Assembly: GCA_024114885.1 (NCBI GenBank)
Contig: CP099418.1
Coordinates: forward strand, 3,162,001 to 3,226,000
DNA length: 64,000 bases
Direction of reading: 5' to 3'
Source of the DNA: Septoria linicola
Taxonomy: Eukaryota > Ascomycota > Dothideomycetes > Mycosphaerellales > Mycosphaerellaceae
In this document: positions 32,179-43,455 of the stretch, in pieces
How the letters are laid out: each line of letters starts with the position of its first letter
Numbering within the stretch: position 1 is the first letter of the stretch
Notes under the pieces: model-generated
What the model was told of the DNA's origin: nothing
Database searches by the model: none
The model's input: only the letters and a program-made list of their open reading frames with translations
Position numbers and translations under genes: made by a program

Positions 32179-32736
32179 GCAAATGCCAATGTCGATTCTA
32201 CACATCTGATCCTTCGCATCCCACGTTGGACCTTCACGTGAGATGCGATGCGTCAAGGAAGACCTTCCCGCAAGCGTCCTGATCGATCGACAGAAAGGCT
32301 CGAGGGCGGCCACGACCGTAGCATGGAAGATATATCCCTAACCCTAACATGAATGACTGTCAAGCATCCCGCGGCAGTTCGCCCAGATCCCCGTTGATTG
32401 TCGCTGCCAAGGTATTTCTCCATTATGCTCCTTCACGGAAGAGTAAGTATTGAGGAGCTTTTCGTCAGAAGTCAATATGAATGAACGATTGTAAAATCAG
32501 ACCAGCGCGCGTACTGTCATCTGGCTCCTGCTGACCTACCGTTGGATTGACGGGCTATCCTCGAGCTTCGATATGGCTTTCACAGGAGTCACGAAACCAG
32601 CAAACGCACGACTGCGGGGACTGCATTGGGACTGCATTACATAGCAACCATGTTTTGACGACTGTGGACTTCACTTGCGACGTCGCGCTTCTTGAGAGAA
32701 CTTCATCCCTCAATCGACTGTCGCTCCAACACCATC
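32179..32736. other. intergenic
   Basis: About 560 bp between two rightward genes. It holds a double telomere-type repeat (32336-32348) and presumably the promoter of the 2EXR gene. Confidence 0.45.
32336..32348. repeat. interstitial telomere-like motif, CCCTAACCCTAAC
   Basis: Two copies of the CCCTAA hexamer (TTAGGG on the minus strand) lie in the gap 3' of the ankyrin-BTB gene and about 390 bp before the next start codon. It could be a binding site for a TTAGGG-binding (Tbf1/TRF-like) factor, or chance. Confidence 0.7.
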
Positions 32737-33597
32737 ATGCTTGAACACAGTGAGCTTGTGCGCTTGTTCGCCACATGCGAGCTCAAGACTCTCAACAAGC
32801 AGCGGGAAGGGAAACTGGTCAGTCCGAACACTTGTATTGAATAACTCGACAGCTGCTAAACGACTCGACAGAAACCTGGCAGACTCGATGCAGCCTCGAC
32901 AACCAAGACGGTACTCTCCACGCGCGTCAGAGATTCTCCTCCTGTCGCGAATGACTACAGTGAGCCGGAGGCGCATAGACGAGCGACTTTGCTGGGCTTG
33001 CCAGCTGAGCTAAGAGACCACATCTTCCGTTTCGTGATAGAGGGAAAGATCGCATACCTTCATCCGAAGAGCCGCGGCCGCCTGGCAATCGACTCTGCAC
33101 TTCCGCGTGTCAATAGACAGGTTCGAAAAGAGTTCCTCGGAATCGTATATCAATCGGCACCAATTGAAGTCCAGGTCAAGACGTTGGGTTTTCGGCACTT
33201 GGTCACATTCTTGAACAGCCTCACCACCACCCAACACTGGTCATTCATCAAGAACGCTAGCTCAAACGCCGCAAGAGTGCTGGACATCAAATTTGAGCTG
33301 GCCGATATCCCAGCTGATTGCGCCGAGGAAACCTGGGATCGAGACTATCTGCTTACGAGGTGGCTCAAGCGTCTGGCGGATCCGAACAAGCGCGCGCTCG
33401 AGATTGCAACCAAGTATGAGATCCGAACATCAAACGCTACACAGCGCAAGTACTGGAGCAAGCACATCAACTACCTCCGAAACCTGCGCAAAGATGAAAT
33501 CAGTTGGGAGAAGGAGGCGTTGATGAAACTTTGGCTGGCTACACTTGGTGATTACTCGTTCTGGTCAGAGACGGAAGGCCGTTGGCTGAAGCAGTAG
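32737..33597 (+). CDS. 2EXR / F-box-like hypothetical protein
   Basis: Two exons: 32737-32817 and 32872-33597, intron 54 nt, 268 residues. The spliced frame leads to LLGLPAELRDHIFRFVIEGK, a clear 2EXR/F-box-like opening helix, then ALPRVNRQVRKEFLGIVYQS. Further on, VTFLNSLTT and RWLKRLADPNKRALEI match segments of the protein at 11509-12351, so the two probably share an ancestor. The C-terminus is basic and aromatic without transmembrane segments. The first exon is supported by good splice sites and continuous frame, not by homology. It is convergent with the next gene, only 62 bp between stops. Confidence 0.75.
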
Positions 33598-33659
33598 CTG
33601 AAAGGGCTATTCTGTCACATCACAGACTGGCATATGTCGGCAGGTCCTGCTCCTTTGGA

Positions 33660-35087
33660 CTACCGAGATCGTCTTGGAAGAGCAGCAGTTTTGCCATCAT
33701 ATCCCGGGTGTGCAGTTCGGTTCGGCGATGAATAATTGGTGACGTGGATGGCTTCCTGAGGCGTGTAGGAGTGAATGCCCACTTGCCGTGGCACGTCTGC
33801 GAAGTATGGAGTGGTATCTGTCTCGGCGCTCATGAGGGCGTCGAGCCATACGATGAGCTTGAAGCAACGTCAGTAATGTTCCGGATGCTTCAATGGGGAC
33901 TCTGTTCAAGGCCGTACCTGTATTGTCGTGGTTGGCAGGCCGAGGTTGGCCAGCCCGCCTCGCATGTTGATCATCCTGCAGAGCAAATCAGAACTTGTTG
34001 CGCCATACATATCATCTCTTGACTCACCTGAGCTGGGCAGGACGATGCCTACAAGTATTGTCGATAAGTTAATGCTTACTTCCGGTAACATCAAGCTTTA
34101 TAAAGGATACACTTACATGGTATGAGCCAGCTCACGATTACCATATATGTGCTCGTGAAGAGCAATCCGCCCTACAGCAAGGATGACTGGAATCGACGTT
34201 GCTCGGTCTGGATCTGCCAATGCGTCTTGCATAGCCTGCACAGTCTTTTGTCGCAGCCACAAAGCTGCTCGCACCGGGAAGAGTCCTTCAGCAACGGGGA
34301 TACCACTGGCCAGAAATAGCGATGTATAGAACAAGACCGGCTCGCTAAGCTCTTGCTTTCTGGACCAGACAGTGTATGCTTCCAAGTCGGGAGGCGATGC
34401 CTTGATGAATCTCGTCGAGCGAGGCAGCACCACACTGTACCAGTAGCTGATGAGTTTGCCATACCAGCTTCGATATTTCACCGGATATGTCAGGAACGGA
34501 TCTCTCATGCTTGCATCCATAAACGTAAGGTCAGGCAAGACAGTTTCGAACGCGCCCGGAGATAGTGCGCGGTCACTACTAGTTGGCGAAGCTTCGCGTT
34601 TGATAGCGAGGCTCGCCCGCTTCCTTCTCATGTTTGCTCGAACGAGGCCTTCTACTTCTACTGCTTGGAAGGGTTCCGGGCTCTCCCGTTCTCGTTTGAG
34701 TGTCTGGCGCTCAGTACTTGCTACACTTGAGCTTGAGCTGCTGGATTTCACCGCGACAGAGCTCCCGGCACTGGAGGTCGTGGTGCTGGTGGAGGCCTGT
34801 GATTGTCTCCTCGAGAGTTGGCCATCGTCGGCGCTCTTTAGGACCCTCAAGCCAGCTTCGTGTTTTGTGGCGCCTCGGGGAGCGACTCTGTGCGAATATG
34901 CCGTGGCTTTGCTACGTATGAGCTTGCGAGAAGTCTTCTTCTGATTTTCATCTTGGTCGCAATCGCAGTTGACAAAGACAAAGCCGGGATTTTCTGTTGC
35001 TTGGGACTGCGCAAGGCGTGTCGATTTCTTGATCTGTTCCTCGTCGTACTCCGGATTCGCCTGCACGAATGTGGCTTTATTGCTCAT
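33660..35087 (-). CDS. fungal-specific transcription factor domain protein (DUF3468 type, no zinc cluster)
   Basis: Four exons: 35087-34117, 34048-34028, 33975-33918 and 33857-33660, 415 residues. The N-terminus carries FVFVNCDCDQDENQKKTSRK followed by LIRSKATAYSHR, a pattern common at the start of this family (normally FVNV...RRLVRSHVM). A Ser/Thr-rich middle follows. The family domain begins near DPFLTYPVKYRSWYGKLISY, continues through FYTSLFLASGIP and the splice-restored RMINMRGGLANLG, and ends around LIVWLDALMSAETDTTPYF. The second exon is only 21 nt. No Cys6 cluster is present, so DNA binding is uncertain; many relatives lack it. The role is unknown. The upstream open frame has no ATG before 35087. 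Confidence 0.82.
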
Positions 35088-36197
35088 TGGCGGAGGCGGA
35101 CTGGAGACTCGTGACAGTGTGGTTGATAGAGTCTCAATGCGGCAGGTATAGCTTTGAAGTCGTTGCCACACAATCTTCGCCAAGCGCGACGGCCTGTGTG
35201 AGATTCTCACAGCTGCTGCGGAGGCGGTGATGGTATATACAGCTAAGGCTATTTGTGGCACAAGAGTCTTTCATACCTTGTGCGTAGGCCTGTGGAGGCC
35301 GATGCGCCAAAAAGCCAGGAAATGTCGTGTTGCGAGTTTGTCAATGGTCCCAGAAGCGTGCGGCGAGGACCGTCAAGCTGTTCCGCCTTCACATTCGGCA
35401 ACGTTGCGATATATGATATGCTGCATGAGCTGTGGACAGCTCGTGTTTAAAAGCGGAGGAATTTCCTGTGATCTCACTTCTCTGCAGATCAGCGTCGGTA
35501 CTGCAGTGCCAATCCGCCTGTGGACCCGAGGATGTGGGAAGCCGCGAATTGAGTTTGAGTGGTTATTCTGATATATTGTAGTGATTCAATAGTAGAAGAT
35601 ATACACGATGGGAAAGTGTGCTTGCCCACCATCTAGAGTATCTGGCTTACACCATCCTCTACACAACAGGCCGGGCGTTCGTGGATCATCTCGACCACAA
35701 CGGCGGTCTGACTGCTTAAGCATAGCACTAGTCGCTTCGTGGCTTGCAGGGCAACAAAGATGGCGCACTAAAGCAAGATTGGGCCCATATGGATGCTCAA
35801 AGGAGAGGAGTAAGTTGCACAACAGGATGTCAACCCGATGTGCGGTGGACCATGTATACGGATATGCTCGGTCTCGTATCCCCGGGGTCTTGATCGTGGC
35901 AGTTTGAATCTTTCGCGCAAGGATCAATCTACCAGGCCAGGCAGCGTCAGAGGCAAGACATGTCCATAGGTTCATCTGGACTGCCACTGTCCCTCGCACG
36001 CTTGACGCTTCCCCTACTGTAGCACAATCTGGCGAAATGGTTGGCACTGGCGAGTAGACATCGTACACGGCAAAGGCTTTGCTAAACATTACCATACTCT
36101 CGAGCGAGAGCTCTATGTCTATCTACAAGATGAAACAGTCTGAGACCTCAGTGTTCAACCAGCCTGTCGGAAAGCTTTCACTGCAGTCCCTGTTCGC
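35088..36197. other. intergenic region
   Basis: About 1.1 kb without a supported gene. The left part should be the promoter of the leftward DUF3468 gene. The right part is the 3' side of the wall protein gene. Confidence 0.4.
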
Positions 36198-38861
36198 TTA
36201 GCAGGCAGTAATGTACACACCAAGCGAAGATGGGTTCCAGTCCTCAAAGAACTCGAGACCAAGACCGCCGACACTGCTTGCCTCGATTGTGACTGTCTCT
36301 CCAGCCTTGCAAGGTCCTGTGCTCACAACGTAGCTGTTACCGGCTTTGATCGCAATGGTGTCCAAAGTGCTGGCCTTGGCTGGGCAAGTGTTGTAGGTGG
36401 TCTTTTCAGATGCAGCACTGTCAAGCTGGGAGAATTCGATGCTACCCTGCTCGTTCCACGACCAGGCCGAGGTCTCGAGCTGTGACTGCTCAGGGAACAG
36501 GAAGACGACACTGCACTGCTTCTCAGCATAGTCGGACGGAATGTCAAAGTTGAAAAGAGTCGAGCAGTCCTCGTTGATTGTGGCGTTCAACTCGGAGCCG
36601 TAAGATTTATCTGGGTAGTCTTTGCTGACCCATGTGATCTAGGAGTCTGTTAGTATGTGGCTCTCACATGAGATACTACGTCAGCTAAGGTGCTTACCAA
36701 GTGCGGAGTCTGATAGGCGCCCTCCAACGATGTCTGGCAGGCCGTCGCAGACGTTGGAGTAGACGGGATGGTGGTAGATGGTGCAGAAGTCACGGAAGAG
36801 CTGGGGACCGAGTTGACGGCAGTTGGTGCGCTTGAGGTTGCGAATGTGGTAGGAACAGCACTGGAAACGCTCTCAGTGCAGGTCGTTGACTCAACAGCCT
36901 CGGAGGTCGCTGGAATGGACGCTGGCGTGGTGCTCTGAGCAGAGGGTACAGTCGACGATGAAGTGCTTAGATAGTAGCAACCATTCTCCAATACGCAAGT
37001 CTGGCCAGCGGGATATTGGTGGGCAGGGTTGCAGCTGTAACGGCCTTGGCTGTCGCTAGAGCCTGCAGGAATGCATGAGGTTGAGGCAGATGGCGCAGGA
37101 GCTGTTCCGGCTGGCACGGTAGTGCTCTCAATGCATGTGGTCTCCTCAGTCGAAGTCGAAACACTTGGAGCAGTGCTTGGGCTTTGAGCTGGGTACGATG
37201 GGACAGCAGTAGTGCTCTCCGCTGGTGAGCTTTCGACCGGCTTGCTAATTTGAGGGGTGCTGCTAGAGGAGCTTGCCACTGGATAAGGAGTCGACTCTTG
37301 CGGAGCTGAGGTCGGCAAGGACTGAGTGCTTGTCTCACTCTCGACAGGTGAGCTTACTGCAGGGGTGCTGATACCATAGCCTGGCACTCCCGGGGCAGAA
37401 GTGCTGCTTGGTGCCTCTTGTGGCACGCTCTCACTGTAGACAGAGGTGATAACAGACTGAGTCGTGCCGACGCTCGTAAACGTGGTGCCGCTAGTGACCT
37501 CTGTAGCAGTAGTCTCACAGTCGCTTGTGTAGACCGTCTGAGTGATGGTGACATCTGCTGGCTTGCTAGGGCTTGAAGAAATTGGGACGCTGACCGCAGG
37601 GGTGCTCTCGACAGGTGACGACTCGACGGGGCCACTGCTAGTCGCAGGGTATGCTGGGACTGATGCCACGGGGGTGCTTTTGCTCTTGACCGGCACTGAT
37701 GATTCGCTCGATGGAGCATATCCCGGCACTGAGGCGGCTGGAGTGCTAGCGCTTCCGGCTGGTACTGAAGACTCAACAGATGGCGCGTAACCAGGCACGG
37801 TCTGGCTTTCGACCTTGGCCTGGACCGGCGTGCTGTAGAACGGCACAGATGTTTCTACAGCTGGCACTGAAGTCTCGCCTCCGTAGCCAGGAATACTGAG
37901 CTTGCTGCTCTGAACTGGCGAGCTCTCGATGGGAGATGATGGTACAACGACAGTGGAAGTTTCGCCACCATAGCCAGGAACAGAAGCGACTGGTGCCGTG
38001 GTCTCGCTGCCGTAGGATGGAACACTGGCTGGGCTGCTATTGACTGGCGAAGTTTCCACCGACGTGGCTGGCACAGATGGCGTCTGTTCACCATAGCCTG
38101 GAACGATTGGGATGGAGCTCGACGGTGTAGAGGCGGAGCTCTTGCCGTAACCAGGCACAGCTGGAGACTCTCCGACAGGGCTCACGGGCGAACTTTTGGA
38201 GTAGGCGGGCACAACTGCGGTTCCAGGAACGGACTGCTGTACAGTCGCAGACGAGACCGGGTAAGCTGGGATTGAATGCCCGGCAGAGTAGCTGGGGCTA
38301 CCGGAAGTATAGCCCGAGGGTGATGGGGAGCCTCCAGCGGCGCAAGTTGAGTTTGTGCTCAACTTGATTGGTCTACACTTGTCTTGGCCTTTCAGCCATT
38401 GAGTGTAGATGTTGTACTCATTCACATATGGGCAGGCGAAGAATTGGCTATTGTTGTTGAACAGAATGGAACCATTGCTAGCAATTGAGAAACCAAGAGT
38501 CGGTCCACCTGGCGAATTTTCATCGCACTGAAATTGGTGACTGCGCGATGGGATTTTGTCAGCAACGATCTTGACGCGCAAGAGAATGCAACGAAAGATG
38601 TACTCACGTTGCATCGTTCGTGGTGGTGACAATGCATGGCCGGCCAGCCTCATCGGTAATGCCGCCGTTGGAGAAATAGTACGTAGCTGTCGGGTACGAG
38701 CCGTTCAGCCTGTTCTGACCATCCTCAAACTGGCCCATAGTGGCATCGACGCCTCCAGAGGACTGGATCTGAAAGCCACAGGATTGATCCATAGCCCCAC
38801 GGCGAAGAGCTGCGGCCGAGGCAGCTGCAGCAAAAGCTGCAGCGCTGAAGAATTTATTCAT
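36198..38861 (-). CDS. secreted repetitive cell-wall protein with PIR-like and But2 domains
   Basis: Three exons: 38861-38608, 38540-36698 and 36638-36198, 845 residues. The start has a signal peptide (MNKFFSAAAFAAAASAAAL) followed by RR, a possible Kex2 site. Next is a PIR/PhiA-type domain with CGFQIQSSGGVDATMGQFED, a QFQCD restored by the splice, FFACPYVNEYNIY and CRPIKLS. The middle of about 500 residues is Ser/Pro/Thr-rich with imperfect VPGYG-centred repeats, presumably heavily O-glycosylated. A small Cys-containing module (CIPAGSSDSQGRYSCNPA) interrupts it. The last 150 residues match the But2 C-terminal domain (ELNATINEDCSTLFNFDIPS, ending GVYITAC), which in fission yeast But2 binds a ubiquitin-like protein but is common in secreted proteins of filamentous fungi. 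No GPI signal is seen at the end. Confidence 0.87.
37360..38270 (-). repeat. VPGYG/VPAYx coding repeat region
   Basis: Within the second exon of the wall protein gene, the pentapeptide VPGYG and variants (VPGYA, IPGYG, VPAYP, VPSYG) recur about every 20-40 codons, separated by Ser/Pro/Val/Glu spacers such as PVESSPVES. The copies are diverged, not exact tandem repeats. Confidence 0.75.
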
Positions 38862-40519
38862 AAAAGAGTAAAGAAAGACAATGATTGAACGATAGACTGG
38901 ATGATAGGAGGAAGTTGAACGAGGTGCTGTCGGAACGATAGAAAATACGGATAGATTGTGAGGACAGTTGAAAGAAAGGTCGAAAAGAGGTCATATACGT
39001 ACTGTCTGGATCCACACCGCTTGATGTCGTCCAAGTGTGTGCGCGATGGTCCACGTATCGACACGAGCTCAGCCCACAGTAAGCTTCGAAAAGCGTTGTC
39101 TACCGAGCATCGTGACTGGGATGTGGACCTGGCCAGCTAGGCATGAGCACTTTTATTTAGCCATTATTGAAGTGCTTCAATTGCCGGACTCGGCAATGTG
39201 GGTGATCCGTGCAAGTCATCGTGTGCTACCAGAGTGGGCTGAAGTACGATCGACAGGTACTAGTTCGAAGAACGCAGCCTTACGCGGCCTGTGCTGGCGT
39301 GGACGTTCTTAAAAGCTGGCGCGGTCTGGTTCCTAGCAAAATCGGGTACAGGGCTGCGTTTCAAGCTTGAAAGAGTAGAGAACGGAGAATGACGGCATTG
39401 TGAATCGTTGGCGAGTCTGAAATGATCTCGCAGCAATGGCTTGCTCTGTTGTCTCGTCAAGCTTACACCTGTAGCGCGTTTCTGGTCCAGCGTACCATGG
39501 CACGTCTTGCAGTAGATAGTAGCGAGAGAGCTGAAAGTTTGTATCGTACCTTGCTGAGCGTTCTGCTCTATTACCCTTGACCGTGTAGCTCGCGGCAAAA
39601 ATCTCGTCGTGGTTTCCATTCCTCCCCCGAGCGTGCAGTGTCGCTCAAGCGGTCGCACTTGCTCGTGGCTGCAAAGACGTAAAGCTCTTCAAAAAGCACT
39701 GACGGCCCCTGAGCCTCATCTTCTCATTCATCGAAAGCCTGTACAGCCACAGTACGTGAAGTCAGAGTCGTCGTGGCCTTCTCCACTAGTTTGAGGTCAT
39801 GAGACGATTCCCCGTGATCTGTCCGCGGCGCTCCGTGAGAACGAGCGCGTGGCCACTGTCCGCACGTGAAGCTGGCTGCCGCGATATATGTAGAATTCAA
39901 TGCAGGATGACACGAAGAGAGCCATGGTAGGTTTGTGTTTGACAAGAGGGTGAACAGGTGAGTAAGTGATGTAGCCGTCAAGGCGCGACAAGCCGAGCGG
40001 ATGCGGCGGAACAGCTTGGCGCAATCGCATGGGTCTCTTCTGAACAAGCGCGAGCGAAGCATAGACAACAATGATGAAATGTGCAGGCTCATATTTGACG
40101 GGCTGGAGGCCAATTGCTGCCAGTCAGCCAGGCGAAGATCATCATCACCAGTGACATGGTTTCCGCCTTCGCGGCTGGTGCAGGTAACGGTCTTAAAGCT
40201 ACTGCAATTCGTGCTAGGTTCAAACACTACAATCGGCAGCTGCAGAGCATGCCTGGGGTTTATTCGTTATTTTGGTCCACGGTTGCACCTAGTATTCGTG
40301 AGCAATATACAGTCTCTGAATCCCATGTGCCCTCCCCGTTCTCACTCCATGTTGCGTTCCTGGCGCATGCTGTCTGCTACGCGCTGCCCTGTAACCCCCG
40401 AGTACGCCCGAACGCTATCAAACGAATGACAATCCTCCATGCTCCTCATAAGCATGCATGATCTGCTATGCTTGCGTCCGGTCCCCGCAGATCTAGAATG
40501 CGAAGCTCTGCTGTACAAA
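38862..40519. other. long intergenic region
   Basis: About 1.66 kb with no supported gene. Open frames on the minus strand around 39260-39660 and 39724-40227 lack family motifs, and the second lacks an ATG at its left boundary. The left part is the promoter and AT-rich leader of the wall protein gene. Confidence 0.4.
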
Positions 40520-41645
40520 CTACCGAAACTCGACTGCGCTCAGACAGCCTCTGTCTTCCACGTGTCGTAGCTCCAATTGTTGGTATTTCTCGCTCTTTGC
40601 GTGGAAATAGATCCCACTGACGGCGCCCGTGGCCTGATTGAAGCAGATATAGTAGAAGCCCTCAAAGCTCGCCCCCGTGATCGTCTTCACTCTGTGATCA
40701 GGTACCAGGAAGTACTCTTTCCACCTCATGAACATGTGCTCGCGGTCGGAACTTCGGTTCAGTGTGAAGGTCGGATCCTGTTTGGCAGCCTTTGCCAAGG
40801 GACGCCAGGCCGGGAATCGCGCCCAGTGCTGCAAGTCGACCTTTGGGGTGCTTCCCCAAGAAAGATGCGAGGTCTGGAAGAGGTACTTGGGGCCAATGAT
40901 TTCGCCTTCAAAGAAGGTGGTGAGTGTGGGATGATCGTCAGTCAGACCTGTGCCGCACATGCCGATCAGTCTTGGGTCGGGGCAACAACAGCATGTTGTT
41001 CTTACCTTGTATACGCAGATAGCCGCACAGTGTTGATTCGGCCACGTCGACGTCCTTGAGCTCCACCTGCACATCGTACACCTGGCGATCTGACTGCTGG
41101 GTGCCGCGAAACTTACTCCCCGGCCTCAGGAACGACGTCGTGGAGCTCGGCGTCAATTGCCTGCAGCGATCGAGTTCGGGATACTGGAGGTATAGCGGCG
41201 TGGGAGGGTCGTCGCGTGCGGGCGAAATGGCTGTGTTGGACAGAGACTGCGCCAGTTGCGCAGCCTTGACGTCGCTCTCACTCTGCGGCGACTGCGAACC
41301 GGCAACTGGACTCGATGATGCATCGAGGACTGCGCCAGCACTTGCAGCTGGCTCACCTTTCGAACACGTCCTCGATGCACCCCGCGACCCTATCGTATCA
41401 TCTGGCGCATCGCTTTCGGGTCCATCGCTGTCGGGCGTTGGCATCTGCATAGGCTCCGTCACTTCTTGATCATGATCGCTGGCTCCGTCCGCTCCACCAG
41501 ACGTGCTAGATGGCTCTACCAGCTCGTCGCGGGCTGAGTGTTGGTCTCGCCGGTCTTCGGGCGGACATCCGGGCCGTACAGTCTCGATCTCGGCAGTCGC
41601 TGTGTTAAGAGGCAACGCAAGGTGGTCGTCACTGGGAGTCGGCAT
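40520..41645 (-). CDS. GID4: GID complex substrate receptor (Vid24/Gid4 family)
   Basis: Two exons: 41645-41006 and 40947-40520, intron 58 nt, 355 residues. Gid4 recognises Pro/N-degrons on gluconeogenic enzymes such as Fbp1 and hands them to the GID/CTLH ubiquitin ligase. The Vid24 domain (PF09783) begins at FLRPGSKFRGTQQSDRQVYD, runs through ELKDVDVAESTLCGYLRIQG (the splice falls in this Gly), LTDDHPTLTTFFEGEIIG, FQTSHLSWGSTPKVDLQHW, MRWKEYFLVPDH and GASFEGFYYICFNQATGAVS, and ends shortly after GIYFHAKSEKYQQLEL. Its 150-residue N-terminus is acidic, Ser/Pro-rich and disordered. Yeast Gid4 also has a disordered head with an N-degron, but I do not see the same motif here. A GA-rich leader lies upstream. 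Confidence 0.94.
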
Positions 41646-42215
41646 TCTTCGAGGCTCGCGTGACGCTTGCTCGCTCGCTCTTTGGAGAAGATGGGGTAAG
41701 TCGATGAAACGGTCGGCGCTAAGTCATGATAGGTACACAGGCGCAGCGGATTAGATAAGACAGGCAAGAAGTAAAAGAACCGAGAGTGAGAGAGTGAGAG
41801 AGAGAGTCGTGAGATGGTCGTCAATGCCTGCAGTTCAGAGAGAAGCAGTGGTAGCAGCAGCAGTGAGCGATCTTCGTTGTGTCACGACATTACGTGCGGC
41901 TCATCGGTAGAGGAATTCTGGACCCTGTTTTCTATCGCACCACCACGTGCCATGCCATTAGCGCGAATCGGCGGCATGCTTCGTTCTTCGTGTTGCCATA
42001 GAGGGCTGCCTCTGAACCACTCGTGCTGTAAGCAGCCGGAGCATTCATAAGACGCTGCGCATGTGTCCTATGTAGTCCATTTGAGGCCAGATTGATGCAA
42101 TCTTGTCGAACCGCCAGCGTAGGGCAACGTCGATGAGAGAATTGACGTGCGAGGTGACTTTTCTGTCTGCGAGGACGGATCGCAGCTAGTTGATCGAGTC
42201 TGCCTACAGGCGTAT
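41646..42215. other. intergenic
   Basis: About 570 bp between the GID4 start and the Mago stop. It contains the GID4 promoter with a GA-rich tract and the Mago 3' untranslated region. No gene is seen. Confidence 0.45.
41782..41807. repeat. GA-rich simple repeat
   Basis: GAGAGT/GAGA units on the plus strand, CT-rich on the GID4 coding strand, about 140-160 bp upstream of its ATG. CT-rich tracts are common near fungal transcription starts. Confidence 0.7.
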
Positions 42216-43044
42216 CTAGATGGGCTTGATCTGAGAAGAGTCAGTGGGCCGGTATATTTGGCGAAGCAGGCGAGCGGCCGTACCTTGAAATGCAGCGAAA
42301 TCAACGAGAAGACGAGTGCCTTGAGATCTTGCACCAGGTAGTAGAAGACGCGAAGGCCTTCCGGGTCTTCAGACTCGTTGACGTCTACCAGAGAACCGAT
42401 CTTGGCAGTCTGGAATCAATTAGCATCAGAATACTAGCCCCTCAGGTGTACACATTAGGCTGACCTCGAAGGAGATGTGCTCGCCCCCGAGACGAATCTC
42501 AAGCTCTTGTCTCCCGTCCTTGTTCTTTTGTGGCCACTTGGTATCGTCTTCTCTGGGCCAAGTCAGTATCAATGCAGGATGTGAAGCGTACAGGAGAAGC
42601 ATACTTCATGATCTCGCTATCCTTGATAATGCGCTTGATTTCCTGCACCATGAGCGCACTGACGCACACTGTGAACATTAGTGAGCATCTCAAAGACGAC
42701 TGGTTTCCGTATCCAACGTACTCTCTTTCCGGATGAGCGAGTCATTGCGATAATTTGAATTGTTGGCATATCTCGCAATCGCAGATCGTCCATCGCCAAC
42801 CACTCTGAAGTCGAATTCTGCCGGATTGTCAGCAGTTTCCGCATACAGCGGAAATTTCAGCGCGTACCTAGGAATTCATGTCCGAATCTACCGGAGTGAC
42901 CTGAGCTGTTCGCCTGTCAGTAGACTGTGCTGGAGAGGGCAGGCTCGGCGCGCGAAGATCTGATTTCTGGCCACGAGATTGCATGCGCCAGACGTGAACT
43001 CACTAGTAGCGGACGTAGAAGGGCTCGCCGGTCGGTTCTGGCAT
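42216..43044 (-). CDS. mago: Mago nashi, exon junction complex subunit
   Basis: Seven exons: 43044-43004, 42905-42868, 42817-42722, 42668-42605, 42552-42465, 42409-42284 and 42230-42216, 155 residues. With Y14/RBM8 it forms the core that clamps eIF4A3 on spliced mRNA. The chained exons give FYVRYYSGHSGRFGHEFLEF, ARYANNSNYRNDSLIRKE, MVQEIKRIIKDSEIMKEDD, KDGRQELEIRLGGEHISFE, TAKIGSLVDVNESEDPEGLR, FYYLVQDLKALVFSLISLHF and the terminal KIKPI, a nearly full match to the very conserved family. Six GT-AG introns of 50-98 nt interrupt 465 coding nt, and the last coding exon is 15 nt. A slightly unusual stretch, VVGDGRSAIARYA, has extra residues compared with animal Mago. It is divergent from SEC26. 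Confidence 0.95.
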
Positions 43045-43455
43045 CTCGCGAGACGATGCGCGACAACTTGATGCTGTGGGCGTCAGTCGGTAGTGGTGGT
43101 CAGTAGAGAACAGCGATGCTTGGCAGAATCGCAGTCCAGCAAAGGGTCCAGCTTCCAACACGTATTCACGACTCCTGGGCCTGTCCACATTACCGCCTTT
43201 CAGCACAACCACGTCCCCATACGCTGACGGTCCTCTCCTCGCTGTTGCCTCGTCCTCTTCACTGACTGTCGGGCACTCACATTACGGCACCGCATTGGAC
43301 TATTTACCTCCACAGACGAGCGACAGGAGCCAATTCTGACGAGGGGCTGGCCTCCATAATCTGCCGTCTGCGAGGAGGACTCGCTTGTCCACATACCAAA
43401 TAGCACCCCCCCTTCTCACACCACTGCCACAGACTCGCCGCCATCGTTGCCCACC
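43045..43455. promoter_or_regulatory. shared divergent promoter, mago / SEC26
   Basis: 411 bp between two divergent start codons of housekeeping genes. The SEC26 side ends in a C-rich leader. No TATA box is recognised. Confidence 0.5.

Noticed and set aside
39724..40227. Minus-strand frame of 167 codons in the gap left of GID4
   Set aside because: It begins at a GTG instead of ATG and shows no conserved motif or splice partner.
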